The notes beneath the pieces were generated by a model. That model worked only from the letters and a program-made list of their open reading frames with translations, ran no database searches and was not told the origin of the DNA. The position numbers were made by a program, and so were the translations under genes. 64,000 nucleotides of DNA from Haematococcus lacustris (Eukaryota > Chlorophyta > Chlorophyceae > Chlamydomonadales > Haematococcaceae), in contig JASKMD010000006.1 in assembly GCA_030144725.1 (NCBI GenBank), positions 4,006,302-4,070,301 on the forward strand. Reading direction: 5' to 3'. Each line of letters opens with the position of its first letter. Position 1 is the first letter of the stretch. Below, piece by piece: positions 52,459-64,000 of the stretch.

Positions 52459-52897
52459 TCCTCTTTGTGTCTCGCGCCCTAGACACCATCAAGGTTCCCT
52501 CCATGGCTCCCATGTAGACCTTGCACAACAAGACGGTCTATAAATGTCGTGTGTGTCCCAGCCAGCAAAGTGGGTTACAACGATGGCAGATCCGCTCACT
52601 TCCTAAATGTACACCGCTGGCCATGCCCAGCACCGTCGGCAGCACCAAAACCAGGCTGGCTACAGGTGCTGGCTAGCAGCTGAGGGTGCGTGTCGTAAGT
52701 AGGGAGCGTCCGTCCATCCATACCATCCACCATTCATCCATCCGTCCATACCCCGCTGCCCCTCCACCAGCCCCGCCATCACCCTGCCCCCTCAACCTCC
52801 CCGCTGCCCCCCTGTCCCCCTGTCCTTCACCCTGCCCCCCTGCCAACTGCCATCCCGTCCTAGCCCTCCCTGCTCCTCGCTCCACCTTCCCCCTCGC
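52459..52897. other. Short intergenic region between two minus-strand genes
   Basis: It contains the 3' end of the proteasome gene and the promoter of the DHQS gene. A C-rich, CCATCC-repeated tract lies at 52710-52760. No specific sites are recognised. Confidence 0.4.
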
Positions 52898-55335
52898 TCA
52901 CCCCAGCACCATGCCCCCCTGCACCGCAGCTGCCAGGGGCTGCATCATGTCAGGGTAGGGCACTTGGCTGCCAGGAATATAAGTGTGATGGGCCCCGCTG
53001 GCATCCACTGTGACCAGGCGGATGCAGCCGCCTGAGCTGCAGTCGGATGCCATGGCCAGCGCCAGCGCCTCGGTCACGAAGCTCTCAGCCTCCTGCCGCG
53101 TGAAGCCCTCCCTGGTCAGCGGGAGGCAGGGGGCAGCACGTGGGTGCCAATGATGTCTCATCACTATCACCATCATCATCATCACATTGTGTTTGCTTAG
53201 CATGGCACTGCTGCAGACTTTGCGCACTGCTCACATGTGCGTGCACCTTTAGCCTGGTTGCCACAGCTTGACTGCCATTGGCATGCGCGCAAACACCATG
53301 CTGCACCTAACATGCTTCCAGTGAAGTGTGACCGCATTGATTTATTTATAAACGCCCCATGGCCCCAGAAGTGAAACCCTAGCCAGGTGGGAGTGTCCAT
53401 GCCAAGCCAATATGCGTACATGCACCCTTGGTCTGGTGTGACATTATCTGGAGCCCCCTGACCTGCCACCCCCCCGACCTGCCGTCCCCCTGACCTGCCG
53501 TCCCCCTGACCTGCCACTCCCCTGACCTGCCGCCCCCCTGACCTGCCACTTCCCTGACCTGCCGCCCCCCTGACCTGCCACTTCCCTGACCTGCCGCCCC
53601 CCTGACCTGAAGTTGGCATCACAGAAGCCCCAGATGTAGGTTGACCCAGAGCCATCAATGGCCCAGGCCTCCTGGCTGAGAGTGCCGCCAATGGGGCAGC
53701 CGTACACCTGGCCCTGACCCTCCTCATCATACCCAGCTATGACCAAGGCGCCCACCTGCACCCCAGGATTTGACCCATATGGTACTTTATCAATCTGCCC
53801 TAGCATCGAGAACCTCCAAGATCACGCATGCCAGCATGGATACACCGACAGTGTGACAGAGCTGTCCAGTCAACTCTGCCTCAAAACCCCAGATCCATGA
53901 CACCATGCAAGTATGGCTACCAAGGTGACGCTAGATGGCAAGTGCAGCAGCAGGTTGGGATCACGCCAGTGTGCCAGGATGCAGGCAAAAGGGCTAGAAG
54001 GCTGTCGGACTGCTGAAGTGGCACAAGGGGTCGGCTCACCAGCACGTCTTTGTTCTGGTAGTTCATGGTGGCCACCAGCTTGGCGATGGTGGCCACGCTG
54101 GCCTGGCCTCCCAGCTCACCCTCCAGCATGGACACATAATGACTCACTGCATGTCAGGCCAAGCTATAGATTGAGGGTATGAACCTGGGCAATGTCAGTC
54201 GTAGCTATAGATCATGCATTTGGGCAAACGAGAAAGAGACTGGTGTGCAGTAAGGTGAGCTTGGCAGGGGTTGCAGGCCGCGACACAAAGCACCAGCGCA
54301 CTGGGAATCAGCAGGGACGGACGGGTGAGGGAGCGAGGTGCTTGCACAACAGGCTGGGACCGGGATTGAGTCATGAATCAAGAAGACCAAGGCAAATCGG
54401 GGATAATCAGGAAGACCAGGCCAGCGGGGGATGTCTGGGGTCAGCCACCTGCTGACACTGGCGCTAGCACCTGCTGACAATGTACATCATGGTGCTACAG
54501 GGTGTGCTGGTGTAGGGTGGGCAGGGTATGCAGCAGTGTTGTCCCGTGTACAGGGTGTCAGGGTGGAACAACACTGGTGTGCAGGGTGTCAGGATGAGCT
54601 ACGGGATGGTCCTGCTGCCGGGCTACGGTTTAAGCAGCGGGTGAAGGCTGGCTGCGCAGTCATGGGCTTGCGCAGCTGGGCGGGTTTGCAGATGCTAACA
54701 TCAGCTGATGTGGCACAGCTGTTGGTCTTGTTCATACTGTGGCTGTAACTTGCTTCAGCCATGCCTGGCTTGCTGAGTCATCGTACCACAACTGTTGCCA
54801 AGGCTGCTGCCACAGCTGCTGGTGGTGGTGCAACTACATATAGCCTGTCAATGGCCAACTAGCAGCTGCCAAACACACTTCTCTCCTTTGGGGCAGCTGC
54901 ATCTTGCAGCAATATACTTGTCATTACAATTACTTGTGCTACGAGCTGACGCAAGCAGTTGTGCCCAGCTACACTGCCTCTAGCTAGACTGTCATATGCT
55001 GCCAGGCCAGGCCATCTCACAATCAAAGCCCTGCTACATGGCTTGGGGGCTGTGTACACGAAGCACGGCTGGAGAGCCCTGCCAACTGACCCACCATAAT
55101 CGCTGACCATTTGAGCGTCTGGGGCGCTGCCAGACCTGAGAAGGAACACATGCTCGGCCAGAGGTGCAATTTTGTTTGAGGAACGATTCATAATGTACGC
55201 TCCCGTAGACACGCGACCATCAGCACCCAGCACCACGCCTCCCTTGTACGTGCAAGCTACGATAGTTGTGCCGGTGTGGGGAGCCTCTTGTCCTTTAGGC
55301 TTGAACACGCCAGGCACGTTCCCGTTGATGTTCAT
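52898..55335 (-). CDS. PBA1: 20S proteasome subunit beta-1 (caspase-like)
   Basis: Four exons, 55335-55095, 54146-54040, 53755-53607 and 53111-52898, join in phase to about 236 residues, normal for the family. A short propeptide ([20 protein letters not shown]) precedes [20 protein letters not shown], where the Thr after the last propeptide Gly becomes the N-terminal nucleophile. [16 protein letters not shown] carries the conserved Lys, then [40 protein letters not shown] and [16 protein letters not shown] and SGS patterns point to beta-1 (PSMB6/PBA1) rather than beta-2 or beta-5. It is part of the inner beta ring and cleaves after acidic residues. Intron 3 starts with a tandem repeat of donor-like units. 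Confidence 0.95.
53452..53606. repeat. Minisatellite at the start of proteasome intron 3
   Basis: About eight imperfect ~19-bp units of CCTGACCTGCC(A/G)(C/T) type. On the minus strand each reads CAGGTCAGGG-like, repeating the sequence of the real donor at 53606. Confidence 0.85.
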
Positions 55336-55819
55336 CGCGCTTGCGACTGGCTCGTGATCTGAGTCGGATTACAACATGCCAGTATTGATACATTAATACG
55401 CGTGAACAGCACCCTCGCATGACACCCAGGAACAGATGCAACATATCATTACAAAGGGTTCCTAGTATTTGTACGTGTGCAGTATGCACGGAAACAAGTG
55501 GCTGTGGACTGCAGACTTGCAAGCAATGCATTGCATAATGTAAACTTCACATCTGCACCCTGTAACGCTGCTGCACCTCGTACTAGGTTATTACCACCGA
55601 TGCCGCTTGCAATGGCCAGACGCTATACCGAGTACATTACCTGAACACGTACCGCATGACATGGCACTTACCATTCCTTCGCCTATCACCGCAGGCCGCA
55701 ACTCATGCTTCATTTTGGTGTAGCATGAGGGTTGTAGAGATTAACACTTGTAATGGCAGAATCTAGGGTTCGGCTGTGCCGATTGCCACCAAACTGTTAT
55801 TCTATGAGTGGAAACGTCC
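55336..55819. other. Promoter-side region of the proteasome gene
   Basis: The upstream region of the minus-strand proteasome gene ends at the hAT-like element. No conserved regulatory site is recognised. Confidence 0.35.
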
Positions 55820-58800
55820 CTCGTCTGTAGGGCGTGCCGGGTCTTAAGACCCGCCTGCTGTTTTGGGTCCTAAAGGTCTTAAGACCGGTACTAGAGGTCC
55901 TAAAGACCCGAAAGTAGCACTTATGCGAGAGGTCCCTAGATCGATTCCTGTCAGGGTTGGGTATGCTCACCTTGTTGAGTGATAGAATGAAGGGACAAGC
56001 ATAGGATCGCTAGTCGATTGGGCCAGTCTACCGGGGTAGGGGTTACAACAGTGGCAGAGGTTACAACGGCGGCTGGTGCAACACAATTATTGGTTTGCGG
56101 CCGTGTGTGAGGGAGTGAGGGAGTTTGCGGCCTGACGCTGTGGCGCCCGTTCGAACCGTTAGAAACGACATCAACGCGCTGCGCTGAGCAGGATAGGCGT
56201 CACAGCTCGGATCAGTTTGTGGCCTGGTCACTCGCTTACTGTGAGAGCAACCTTGCAGCAGGCTGTGACTGCGGCTATGGTATATGAGTCAGGCGTTCCC
56301 AACATGGGGTTGGCAATCTTCATGCAACTGCAGCCCACCTACTCAATCTTTTGATGTAACGTTTGTTGCGTCTGCTGCGATGTGATATTGCGCGTTTAAT
56401 GTAAGACTGGAATTGCCATCGGAGTCATTCGATGCGGGCAGCCACATGTGACCCCGGATGTGTCCCAATCGCAGACCGTGGTTAGCTACATTGGTAAGCT
56501 ACGTCCTTGGCTATCCGTTAGCGATGCACGACATGTCGGTGGCGCACACCACTGAAGTCCGGCAAACATGGCTGCGCGAGGTCCCTGATGGTGCAGGCCG
56601 CTTGGCGAGGATGTGAAGGAACCCGGGTTTGTGTGTGGCAGCGCTGTATCGCTGTAATGGTGGGCGGCACAGTAGGGACTAGTCACCCCCTCCAGCTATG
56701 ATCCGCTTTATGTTTTGCACCATTGAACAACAGCCTGGCCTCACACATACCATTTGTAGCATACTCATTAACGCGTCCATGGCACTATGCAACTCAATCA
56801 TTGGGTTTGTATGTGACAAGTTATACCGCTTACAAGGTACACATGGTGATGGCTACAGGTACACGAGGAGCCGACTGAGCTTGGCATACAACTCCGCCAC
56901 GTGGCCCCCACCAACACAGCCTAACCCACCATCTCCCAACCTCGTCTTCACCGCCCAGCTCCCAATAGCCCCTCCTCCCAGCCTGCCATCAGCCTCCTGC
57001 CCCCTAACTCTCCTTCTCCCCGCCTCCTACCTCTCCCCTACCTCTCCTTCACCCATCTCCCCCCTACCTCTCCTTCACCCATCACCCCCCATCACCCTGA
57101 CCACCGAGCTAAGCCCGTAGCCCCGCTCAGCCACCTCTCGATCCCAGACCATGAAGAAGAAGAAATAAAGCAAGGCAAAGAGTGCTCATCTCCATGCACT
57201 AAACAAGTCGCCAAGGGCTGGCTATCTGCATTGCCCTAACAACATCAAGGCTGCAGCTTGTAAGGCACAAGCGACAAACCGTGATCTGCAGGCTGAGGTG
57301 CAGCGGTTGAGGGATGTGGAGCAGTCCCTTATGGGCACAGTGGATGGGTTGCAGGGCGACCTAGGCGACCTGCAGGCAGCACACCAAAGCCTGCAGGGTG
57401 AGCACACGGCTTTGCAGCAGGTGGCATGCAGAGCGGCAGCTACCAATCACTCCCTAAGGGCTGCTCGACACCGCCTCCAGGGTCAGGTGCATATCTACCG
57501 GAACAAACACCGCCCCCACCGCTCCCCACTCACCTTCAAGCAGAGGCAGCAGCTGCTGGTTTTGGAGCAACACCCCGTCTCAGTGGAGGTGTTGAGGCGG
57601 TGTGCAGAGGCTGGCTACGGAAGGCTGGATAGCCAGCTGCAACACTTGGTGCCAGCAGATCAGCGCGAGCAGCAGAAGCAGCAGCTTGCGACCTATTTGC
57701 AGGAGCACTGTGGTGCTATGTGGACTTACTACCAGCATCATGTGCAGGCTCAAATGGCCTTGCCCCACCTCTTCGCTGCTCTTGGCAGCTCAGACCAAGC
57801 TACGCGCATGGAAGTGGCGATTGATGTGGTGTACCATGCCGAGCTACGGCTGCCGCCGCCTGAGGATGGGCAGCAGCAGCAGCGGATGCAGCAGCAGCAG
57901 CAGCAAGAGGACCCTTATGGCACTTGGCGTCAATATGCATCTGACATTCGTGACATGGCTGTGAACGGCGACCCTGGCAGCCCCGCATTGCGCCTTCACC
58001 TCGAACAGTACTACCTTGCCTGCCCCATCTCCAATGCCCCAGTGGAGTCCTTGTTGCAGCTGTTGAAGCATGGTGGTGGCAGGTACATGGAGCTGCCAGC
58101 TCTGCTGCAGTTGATGTCCCTGCACACATGCAAGGAGGCCATGAAGACTGTGGATGTTCATGATTTGCAGCAGCATATGGGTCAGCTCCGTGCTGAAGTG
58201 CGGCGTAAGGAGGATGCCACAGCTGCAGCACAGCGGTCAGCAAAGGCAGAGCGCCAGATCACAGATGTAACGCACAAGGTCGGGAGGGTTGTGATTAATG
58301 TGGGTGACCATGCGTGCCAACAGCGGCTTGCAGCGGCCCATGCCCTTGCCTTGGGGGGGCATGATTATGGCCACACAACTGTCGAGGAGGCAATGAAGAT
58401 GACAGGAAAGCAGCTTCAGTCATACCTCCAGTTTCACAAGCAGGAGGTACACACGAGCTGAAGGGTACCCAAGCTACTGAGCCACGTGTGCACCCACATC
58501 CGTGGGAAGCTTGCTGCAGCTGCGCCCCCTCAGCAGCAGCTGACACCTGCAGGCACCACCCCTGAGCTGGCTGAGCCTGCTGGTGCACCCCCTCAGCAGC
58601 AGCAACAGCTGGCAGCGGCAAGCACGTCCCGTAAGCGTGGGGCACCTGCAGCTAACAAGCCGAGGGCAGCAAAGCAAGGTGAGACAACACCATGTACTGC
58701 ACCTAGCACCTTGTTTAAGCGTAGTAGAGCAGCCGGTAATGCACTAGCGCCAGCAGCAGCTCCAAAAGCTCATAGTGGTATCCAGTCGTCACGACTGCCG

Positions 58801-59450
58801 TCGTCGCGTCCACATGCCAAAAGCAAAACATGTTCCGACTGCTGCTGCGTGTTGCAGGTGCCACTCACAACAGCGTGGCGAAGCGTGCTAGTGCGGCGCG
58901 CCTCGCATGTGGCGAAATCGCATGAATTCAAATGCTTATCTTTGGACAGGCACTGAGCACCGCTGAGAGCGAGATAGTTTTTGCTGCGTCTGCCATTTCG
59001 TAAATATGACTCTCCTCTGTTCAAAGCACTGTTTACATATATTTTTGACTGAGTGGCTGCGGAGATACGGGCTTCGTATCACAGGGGGGTGGTTTTCAGG
59101 TAGTTGGGAACGCCTGAATATGAGCACTGTAAGACTCGTCACACTGTAAGCGCTCCGGTCGCGATGTTCACGATGGGTTTGCCCCGGTGCACAATTGCAC
59201 AATTGCACAATTGCATCCGGCATAGGTCACTGCATTCTACTCATGCACTCATTTGTACTTTTGGGTCCAGCGAGCTTCGGCTGGAGGATAAGTGTCGGGC
59301 GGTGTAGGACTGACATGCGTAGTCATACCGCTAGTGGCGCTAATGTGTGCCGCCGGCGGGCCGGTGAGGTCTTAAGACCCCGTTCAAAATCCTCAGGGTC
59401 TTAAGACCCGGGTCTTAATAGGACCTGGCCGGGAACGCCCTACTCGTCTG
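55820..59450. mobile_element. hAT-like DNA transposon with 8-bp duplication
   Basis: The element (55828-59442, 3615 bp) starts TAGGGCGTGCCGG and ends in the inverse, CCGGGAACGCCCTA. It is flanked by the perfect 8-bp repeat CTCGTCTG (55820-55827 and 59443-59450). An 8-bp duplication and a short TAGGG-type terminal repeat are hAT features. Both subterminal regions carry the 12-bp palindrome GGTCTTAAGACC (55840, 55875, 59368, 59397) and degenerate versions, plausible transposase-binding sites. It lies in the shared upstream region of the proteasome gene and the gene at 59559. No hAT transposase with BED finger or hATC dimerisation motif was recognised. Confidence 0.85.
57175..58461 (+). CDS. Unknown ORF inside the hAT-like element
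   Basis: The frame opens after a stop near 57172 with no clear early ATG, so this may be a last exon. From about 57298 it encodes some 387 residues: an N-terminal coiled coil (QAEVQRLRDVEQSL ... HQSLQGEHTALQQ), KHRPHRSPLTFKQRQQLLVL, a helical middle with a short Gln run, NAPVESLLQLLKHGGGRYME, and a C-terminal helix ending SYLQFHKQEVHTS. It is not recognised as a transposase, and no DDE or zinc-finger pattern is evident. It could be an accessory transposon protein, a captured host exon or a very divergent transposase part. A further open stretch (58486-58956) with SRKRGAPAANKPRAAKQ is basic and may belong to it. Confidence 0.5.
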   Translation, partial: AKSAHLHALNKSPRAGYLHCPNNIKAAACKAQATNRDLQAEVQRLRDVEQSLMGTVDGLQGDLGDLQAAHQSLQGEHTALQQVACRAAATNHSLRAARHRLQGQVHIYRNKHRPHRSPLTFKQRQQLLVLEQHPVSVEVLRRCAEAGYGRLDSQLQHLVPADQREQQKQQLATYLQEHCGAMWTYYQHHVQAQMALPHLFAALGSSDQATRMEVAIDVVYHAELRLPPPEDGQQQQRMQQQQQQEDPYGTWRQYASDIRDMAVNGDPGSPALRLHLEQYYLACPISNAPVESLLQLLKHGGGRYMELPALLQLMSLHTCKEAMKTVDVHDLQQHMGQLRAEVRRKEDATAAAQRSAKAERQITDVTHKVGRVVINVGDHACQQRLAAAHALALGGHDYGHTTVEEAMKMTGKQLQSYLQFHKQEVHTS

Positions 59451-59558
59451 CTGTGGCATTCTTGCTCTGAGCAGCATGAGCAACCTCTTGTGAGTGTGAC
59501 GAGAAGTATGGTGGTTACGAGCTATAGCTCATAACACAATTGAAGATGCAGGTCAGAA

Positions 59559-62500
59559 ATGCAAATACTCGGGCTGCACACCGCCCTAACCCGAGTCGCT
59601 CATCTCAACACCGGGGTCGGATCGGCCATCGGCGCTCCTCGCGCTCCCTCGCATTGCTCCTCACTTTGGTCGACAAATCACATTACTTGCAAAGCTGAGG
59701 CGCAGTCAGGCTCCTCTGTGCCGGTAACTCAGCAACCAACTGCAGCAGGCAAGGAGGATGCCCTGGCACGGAGGGCAGCCGTGCTGCAGCAATGGCAGCT
59801 ACAGCAGCAACAACAAGAGCAACAGCAACACCAGCAGCAGCAACGGCAGCAGCGGCAGCAACAGCAGCAGCAGCAGCAGCAGCAGCAACGGCTGGTACAG
59901 CAGAAACAACACAAGCATGAACCACAGCAGCTATGGCAAGACCGGGAGCAGCAAAGCATGCAGCAGCTGCCAGTCACAAAGCAGACTCCGCCACCTATGC
60001 AAAGCACCACCAACCCTACTCTAAGTCACGATGGGGCCAGCCGAGCCAGAAGCATAGCCCGCAGCAGCACAGCTGACGGCAGCACTGCCGCCCCCACCAG
60101 CAGGAGCAGCAGCAGCCATGGACAGGGGGTGGGGCATAGGGCCTCCCCTGTAGCGGGGGAGGAGCCTCCTCAGCACCGCAGCAGCCCCCCAGGGATGTCA
60201 GGGGCAGCAGCAGGGAGGAGAGGGGCAGCAGCAGGAAGGGGAGGGGAAGGTGCAGCAGCAGCGAGGGGAGGTGCAGCAGCAGGAAGGGGAGGGGCAGGTG
60301 CAGCATACGTTGTGAGGAGAGGAGGAGCAGAGGCCACAGCATCGAGTACAGTGGTCACAGCTGCGGGGACAGGGTCAGGCGGCAGAGCCAGCACACGGCC
60401 TGAGCCAGTGCAGCAGAGGGCCGAGGGCACAGGGGGTCAAGGCCTGAGAGGGGCAGGGGGGCCTGGCAGAGGCGGGGTAGGGTTTGCCCCAGGGTCCAGG
60501 AGGCCAGCAGCACCTGAGGTCAGTGATTTCGCCACCACAGCAGCAGCAGCGCGCCAGCCTGCCCCACCCCCTGCTGCCCAGCTTCACGGTGCTGCTGGCC
60601 GTGCTGCTGCTGCTCATAGCAGTGATGGTAGTGCTGCTGCTGCTGCTGCTGCTGCCGTTCATGGTGGGGCTGGTAAAACACCTGCATCCGTAGCAGCTGG
60701 GGGTGCTGCTGCTGCTGCTTCCGCTTCTCTCATGACGTCCGAGTACTCAGAGGTCAGGGTCCCCCACGCCACTCCCCAGGAGTCAGCAGGTGTGCTCACA
60801 GACGGGTCCGGGCCTGCCCCTCCCCGCCTCCGCCTCCCAGCTGCCCTGCGCCTCCAGCAACTCATGCTCCAGTGGCGCCGCATGCGCTCAAGGCAGCAGC
60901 GGAGCAGCGGGGCTGGGTGGGAGGCCGTGAGTCAGAGGGGACGACAGCAGGGCGGCGGTGGGGGGGCGCAGGGGCGGGATGGGCAGGGCGGCGGGGTGGG
61001 GGTCAGCCCTGAGGAGGAGTTGGTGGTGCGTCTCACTCTGTTTCGTATGGCACACTTGAGTGATAGCCTTCCACAGGTGAGTCACACAGGTGGTGGCATA
61101 GCTGCACACAGCTTGAAATGTTTGGCACCGTCGTTGGGGCAGTGCAGGGTAGCTCATTGGGTGCTTTTGGGTAGCTCATTGGGCTAGGGCTAGGGCTAGG
61201 ACTAGGGCTAGGGCTAGGGCTGGGGCTAGGGCTAGGGTTCAGTGCCAGAGCCAGTGATGCTGCCAAGCATGTGTGTAGTGTGTGGTCGTGTGTCAAGGAT
61301 TTTGATTTTGCCGTGTGTCAAGGATTAGGTGGGGATGCGTCACCAGCTGTAGAACTGGTGACGGTGATGATGATGGTGATGGCGGTGGTGATGGAGCCCA
61401 CCTTGTCACCATCTGCTGACATGACGGCGGCGCATGCCTTGGACGCCTGGCCTTGGGCCATTGCCCTTGGGTGGAGATTTGGCAAACTCTGATCTGGTCT
61501 GGTCACCTGGCAGCGGGCTGTCGGGACATAGGGTAGAGGGTGGCAGCAGCAGGTGCAGTACACATTGAGCAGCATGCGGCACTGCACATGCACCTACCTG
61601 CCTGCCTGCCCTTTTGACACAGACCTGCCAGCCTGGTTTGCCAGGGCTGTGTCAGGGGCAACACACTGTAGCAGTGGTGTGGGAGCTGAAGCTGAACATG
61701 CGAGGGAAAACAACGGTGGCAGTAGTGGGGGTGCTGCAGCTGGTTGCTGTGTAGGTGTAAAGGGACCCCCAAGGGGCAAGGCACGGGGGGTAGGGTGTGG
61801 ATAGGACACTATGGTGTGGGTGAGGGCGCTACAGCTGGACATGCGCCAGGCCGCTTGCACGATGACCCAGCCCCCTTGCGCCTGCCCAGGTCACCTCCCT
61901 GGTCTCCTACCACGCGCCCACCTGGCATGCTGCCCTGGCCTTCGCCAGCCGCCCCCCTGCTCGCCTGCTCTCCCACCGCCTCAGCCTGCAGCAGCTGGCA
62001 CACCTCAGCGCAGCCCTGGCTGCCTCAGGCCACCCGGTGCCCCTGGCCTGCGCCTCCCTCCTGGCCCACGCAGCTGCCAGGAAGGTGCGGCGTGCACTGG
62101 CAGCTGTGCAGAAGCAGCAGCCACATGCGCTGCTGGTGGCACCCCAGATGGTCGTGGCCCAGCCAGCGGGAGGGGGGGCCAGGGTGAGGAGGGGAGCGGG
62201 GCCACCGGCCGTGGGGGGTCTGCCAGGGAGGGGAGCAGCAGGGAGGAGCCAGGGGGTGGGTCAGGAGAGCTCTAGTATGAGTCAGAGTCACGTGGGGTGG
62301 GGCCAGCAGTGGGGGAGGGGGAGGAGGACAGGGCGGGGGGGGCGGAGGGGTGCAGGTCGACTTGTGCTCCAACCCAGTTTGGGGCAGGAGGGGCAGACGC
62401 TGAGGGTGAGGCGGCAGGGTGGGCTGGCGGCAGGCGTGGCCTACCCCCCTGGCTGTGCCTTGTCCCTGGGTACTGTAAGGCATCTGGTGGTGGGGCTGCT

Positions 62501-63344
62501 GGGACTGCGGCTGCAGCTGAGGCAGGGGCAGCAGGGGCAGGGGAGCCTGGTGGAGGTGGCTGAGGGGTATCGGAGGCTGGCAGAGGAGCTGGCGGCCTGG
62601 TGGCAGGTGCGGCACAGCGACGGGGCGGCATGGCACTTGTCGCTTGCTGGCCAAAGGCCACACTCAGGGCATGCACACAAGGAGGAATTGTAGGGAAGGT
62701 CAGGTGTGCCATCTAGCCCCTGCCCAAGTCATCCTGTCATCTGTTGTCCTATCAAGCATCGCAGTGAGGCTGCCCTCTTGTTCTCCCTTCACTCCGCCCT
62801 TATCACCCACCGCACTCGACCCCCCCTCCTGCCTCGATCTTCCTACGCACGTCGAGCACAGGCTGCGCTTCAACGCCCTGGAACTGTGCGGTTAGACAAG
62901 TCGCGCGTTGTCGCCCATGCCGCGGCCTCCTGTGCCTGGGGTCTCGCGGCCCTGCTGCACATCAACCACCCAAACCACCACGGCGGCCAGGGCGATGGCT
63001 TGCCGCCCGAGCTGTCGTCGCTGCTGGCAGTGGCGGTGCTAGAGAGGCGCGGCCGGCTGCCTCACATCTTGTCTGCGGAGGACGCCTTGCGACTGGCCGC
63101 CGCGCTGGTGGGCGCTCCCGGGGTCCGCTCGTATGCAAGCGGCATAACCATGGGCCGCGGTGCGGCCGGCATGGACGGGTATGGCGAGGAGGACGGCGCC
63201 CAGGTCGGCGGCCGCGTGCGCTTGGCGGTGCGCCAGCTGTTGCGGCAGACGTGCGCCCAAGCCGGGTTGTTGGGGCCGCAGGGTCTTGCCCTGCTTTACA
63301 CTGGTGCGAGCGATGCTATCACGGCATTCGTATTGCCTGTGTGA
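59559..63344 (+). CDS. Large probable plastid protein, function unknown
   Basis: Three exons fit in phase: 59559-61076, 61890-62606 and 62757-63344 (about 940 residues). The first has a real ATG (MQILGLHTALTRVAHL) and a Ser/Thr/Ala/Arg-rich leader with few acidic residues up to ITCKAEAQSG, resembling algal chloroplast transit peptides. Long Gln- and Gly/Ala-rich stretches follow. The second exon (VTSLVSYHAPTWHAAL ... RLSLQQLAHLSAALAASGHP) and third exon (VVAHAAASCAWGLAALLHIN, LSAEDALRLAAALVG, VRLAVRQLLRQTC) are rich in short amphipathic helices, as in helical-repeat organelle RNA-binding proteins. That is an impression only; no signature of OPR, PPR or TPR repeats was verified. A telomere-like GGGCTA repeat (61172-61240) lies in intron 1. 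Confidence 0.6.
61172..61240. repeat. GGGCTA hexamer array
   Basis: About ten GGGCTA units in intron 1 of the preceding gene model; telomere-like but not TTAGGG. Confidence 0.85.
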
Positions 63345-63930
63345 TCTCTGGCACTTGTTCGTTGCAAACACAGTCTGGGCGTGCGTGCAAGCACAGGTAA
63401 GCCAAGTGGGTCCACACAATCATGGGTCAATTCGCTGCGCCTTAAACATGACTGTCATTGGATGTCTTTCCTGAACCCCTCTCTGCTGCCCTTGCTGGCT
63501 TTCACCTAACAGCAAGGTTACAGTCCACACTAACACACATTACGCAGCCCCACTGCCTGAGTTGCCTACTACACCCTCACACCACCCAAGCCTACTGCAC
63601 CCTGCCGGCCTGCTTGAAATGGGCAAGCAACTGTGCAGCTCTGATGTGGCAGCAGCAGGTCAGGAGTGGACAGCACTGCAGGACTCTTTGCACAGTGATG
63701 TTGGGTGAGAGCAGAGCGGGGCATGAAGGCACGCAAGGGTGAAGGGTGGTCACCAGGGGCAATGAGACAGCAGCCCTGCTTGCATTGCGTCACCATGCTA
63801 GGTGCATGGACCTTGGAGCAGGGGTGTGCGGTATGTATTGCATCATGCACATGTCGATGTGCAGCATGACAGATCTGCACAGTGACATGTTATTGGTTTC
63901 GTTCTATTGTACCATTTGTCACGCTAGTTA
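63345..63930. other. No gene recognised after 63344
   Basis: 3' flank of the preceding gene. Short ORFs only. Confidence 0.35.
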
Positions 63931-64000
63931 AGGTGTAGGTAGGTGCAGGTAGGTGCAGGTAGGTGAAAGAAGGTGCAGGTAGGTGTAGGTAGGTGTAGGT
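63931..64000. repeat. AGGTAGGTGC decamer array, cut by window edge
   Basis: Seven or so imperfect copies of a 10-bp unit run to the last base, so the array continues beyond the window. Confidence 0.9.

Noticed and set aside
57175..58461. Calling this ORF the hAT transposase
   Set aside because: No BED finger, RNase H-like catalytic pattern or hATC dimerisation motif could be seen. Position inside the element alone is not enough.

Overview
The window reads as nuclear DNA of a chlamydomonadalean green alga, most like Haematococcus. This is inferred from style and gene content, not from a database search. The signs are GT-AG introns of a few hundred bases between short exons, strong CAG/CTG and Pro/Gln/Ala-rich coding insertions, long microsatellites, dense nested transposons and typical eukaryotic housekeeping genes. 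There is no prokaryotic operon structure. I built the gene models by hand from splice sites, reading phase and conserved motifs; most junctions keep phase across the whole gene.

Layout. 1-285: edge of a coiled-coil (QDWQQ repeat) exon, minus strand. 1.4-18 kb: mostly transposons (a PD-(D/E)XK-like ORF, a fold-back element, a LINE with two other elements nested in it, a PIF/Harbinger-type element carrying two further elements, and Fanzor/TnpB-like relics) around one host gene, a tandem CCCH zinc-finger protein (10.8-13.4 kb, minus). 18.5-38.3 kb: one long plus-strand gene for a C2 - inositol polyphosphate 5-phosphatase - C2 protein behind a Gln/Pro-rich N-terminus; its introns hold at least six Fanzor-derived fragments, inverted exon copies and long tandem arrays. 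39.8-46.8 kb: mitochondrial-type NADPH:adrenodoxin (ferredoxin) reductase, plus, with a pogo-like element in one intron. 47.1-52.5 kb: class-II 3-dehydroquinate synthase, minus, with a LINE fragment in an intron; its 3' end faces that of the reductase. 52.9-55.3 kb: 20S proteasome beta-1 subunit, minus. 55.8-59.45 kb: an hAT-like transposon with an 8-bp target duplication and an unfamiliar ORF. 59.6-63.3 kb: a large probably plastid-targeted protein of unknown function. The last 70 bases are a 10-bp tandem repeat.

The host genes are unrelated housekeeping functions (RNA binding, phosphoinositide signalling, mitochondrial electron transfer, aromatic or quinate chemistry, protein degradation) and do not form a pathway. 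What links the window is its mobile elements. The most unusual part is two families of TnpB/Fanzor-like remnants. Each has a conserved non-coding 3' tail present in several copies, and three insertions have 13-16 bp target-site duplications like those of LINEs rather than those of classical DNA transposons.
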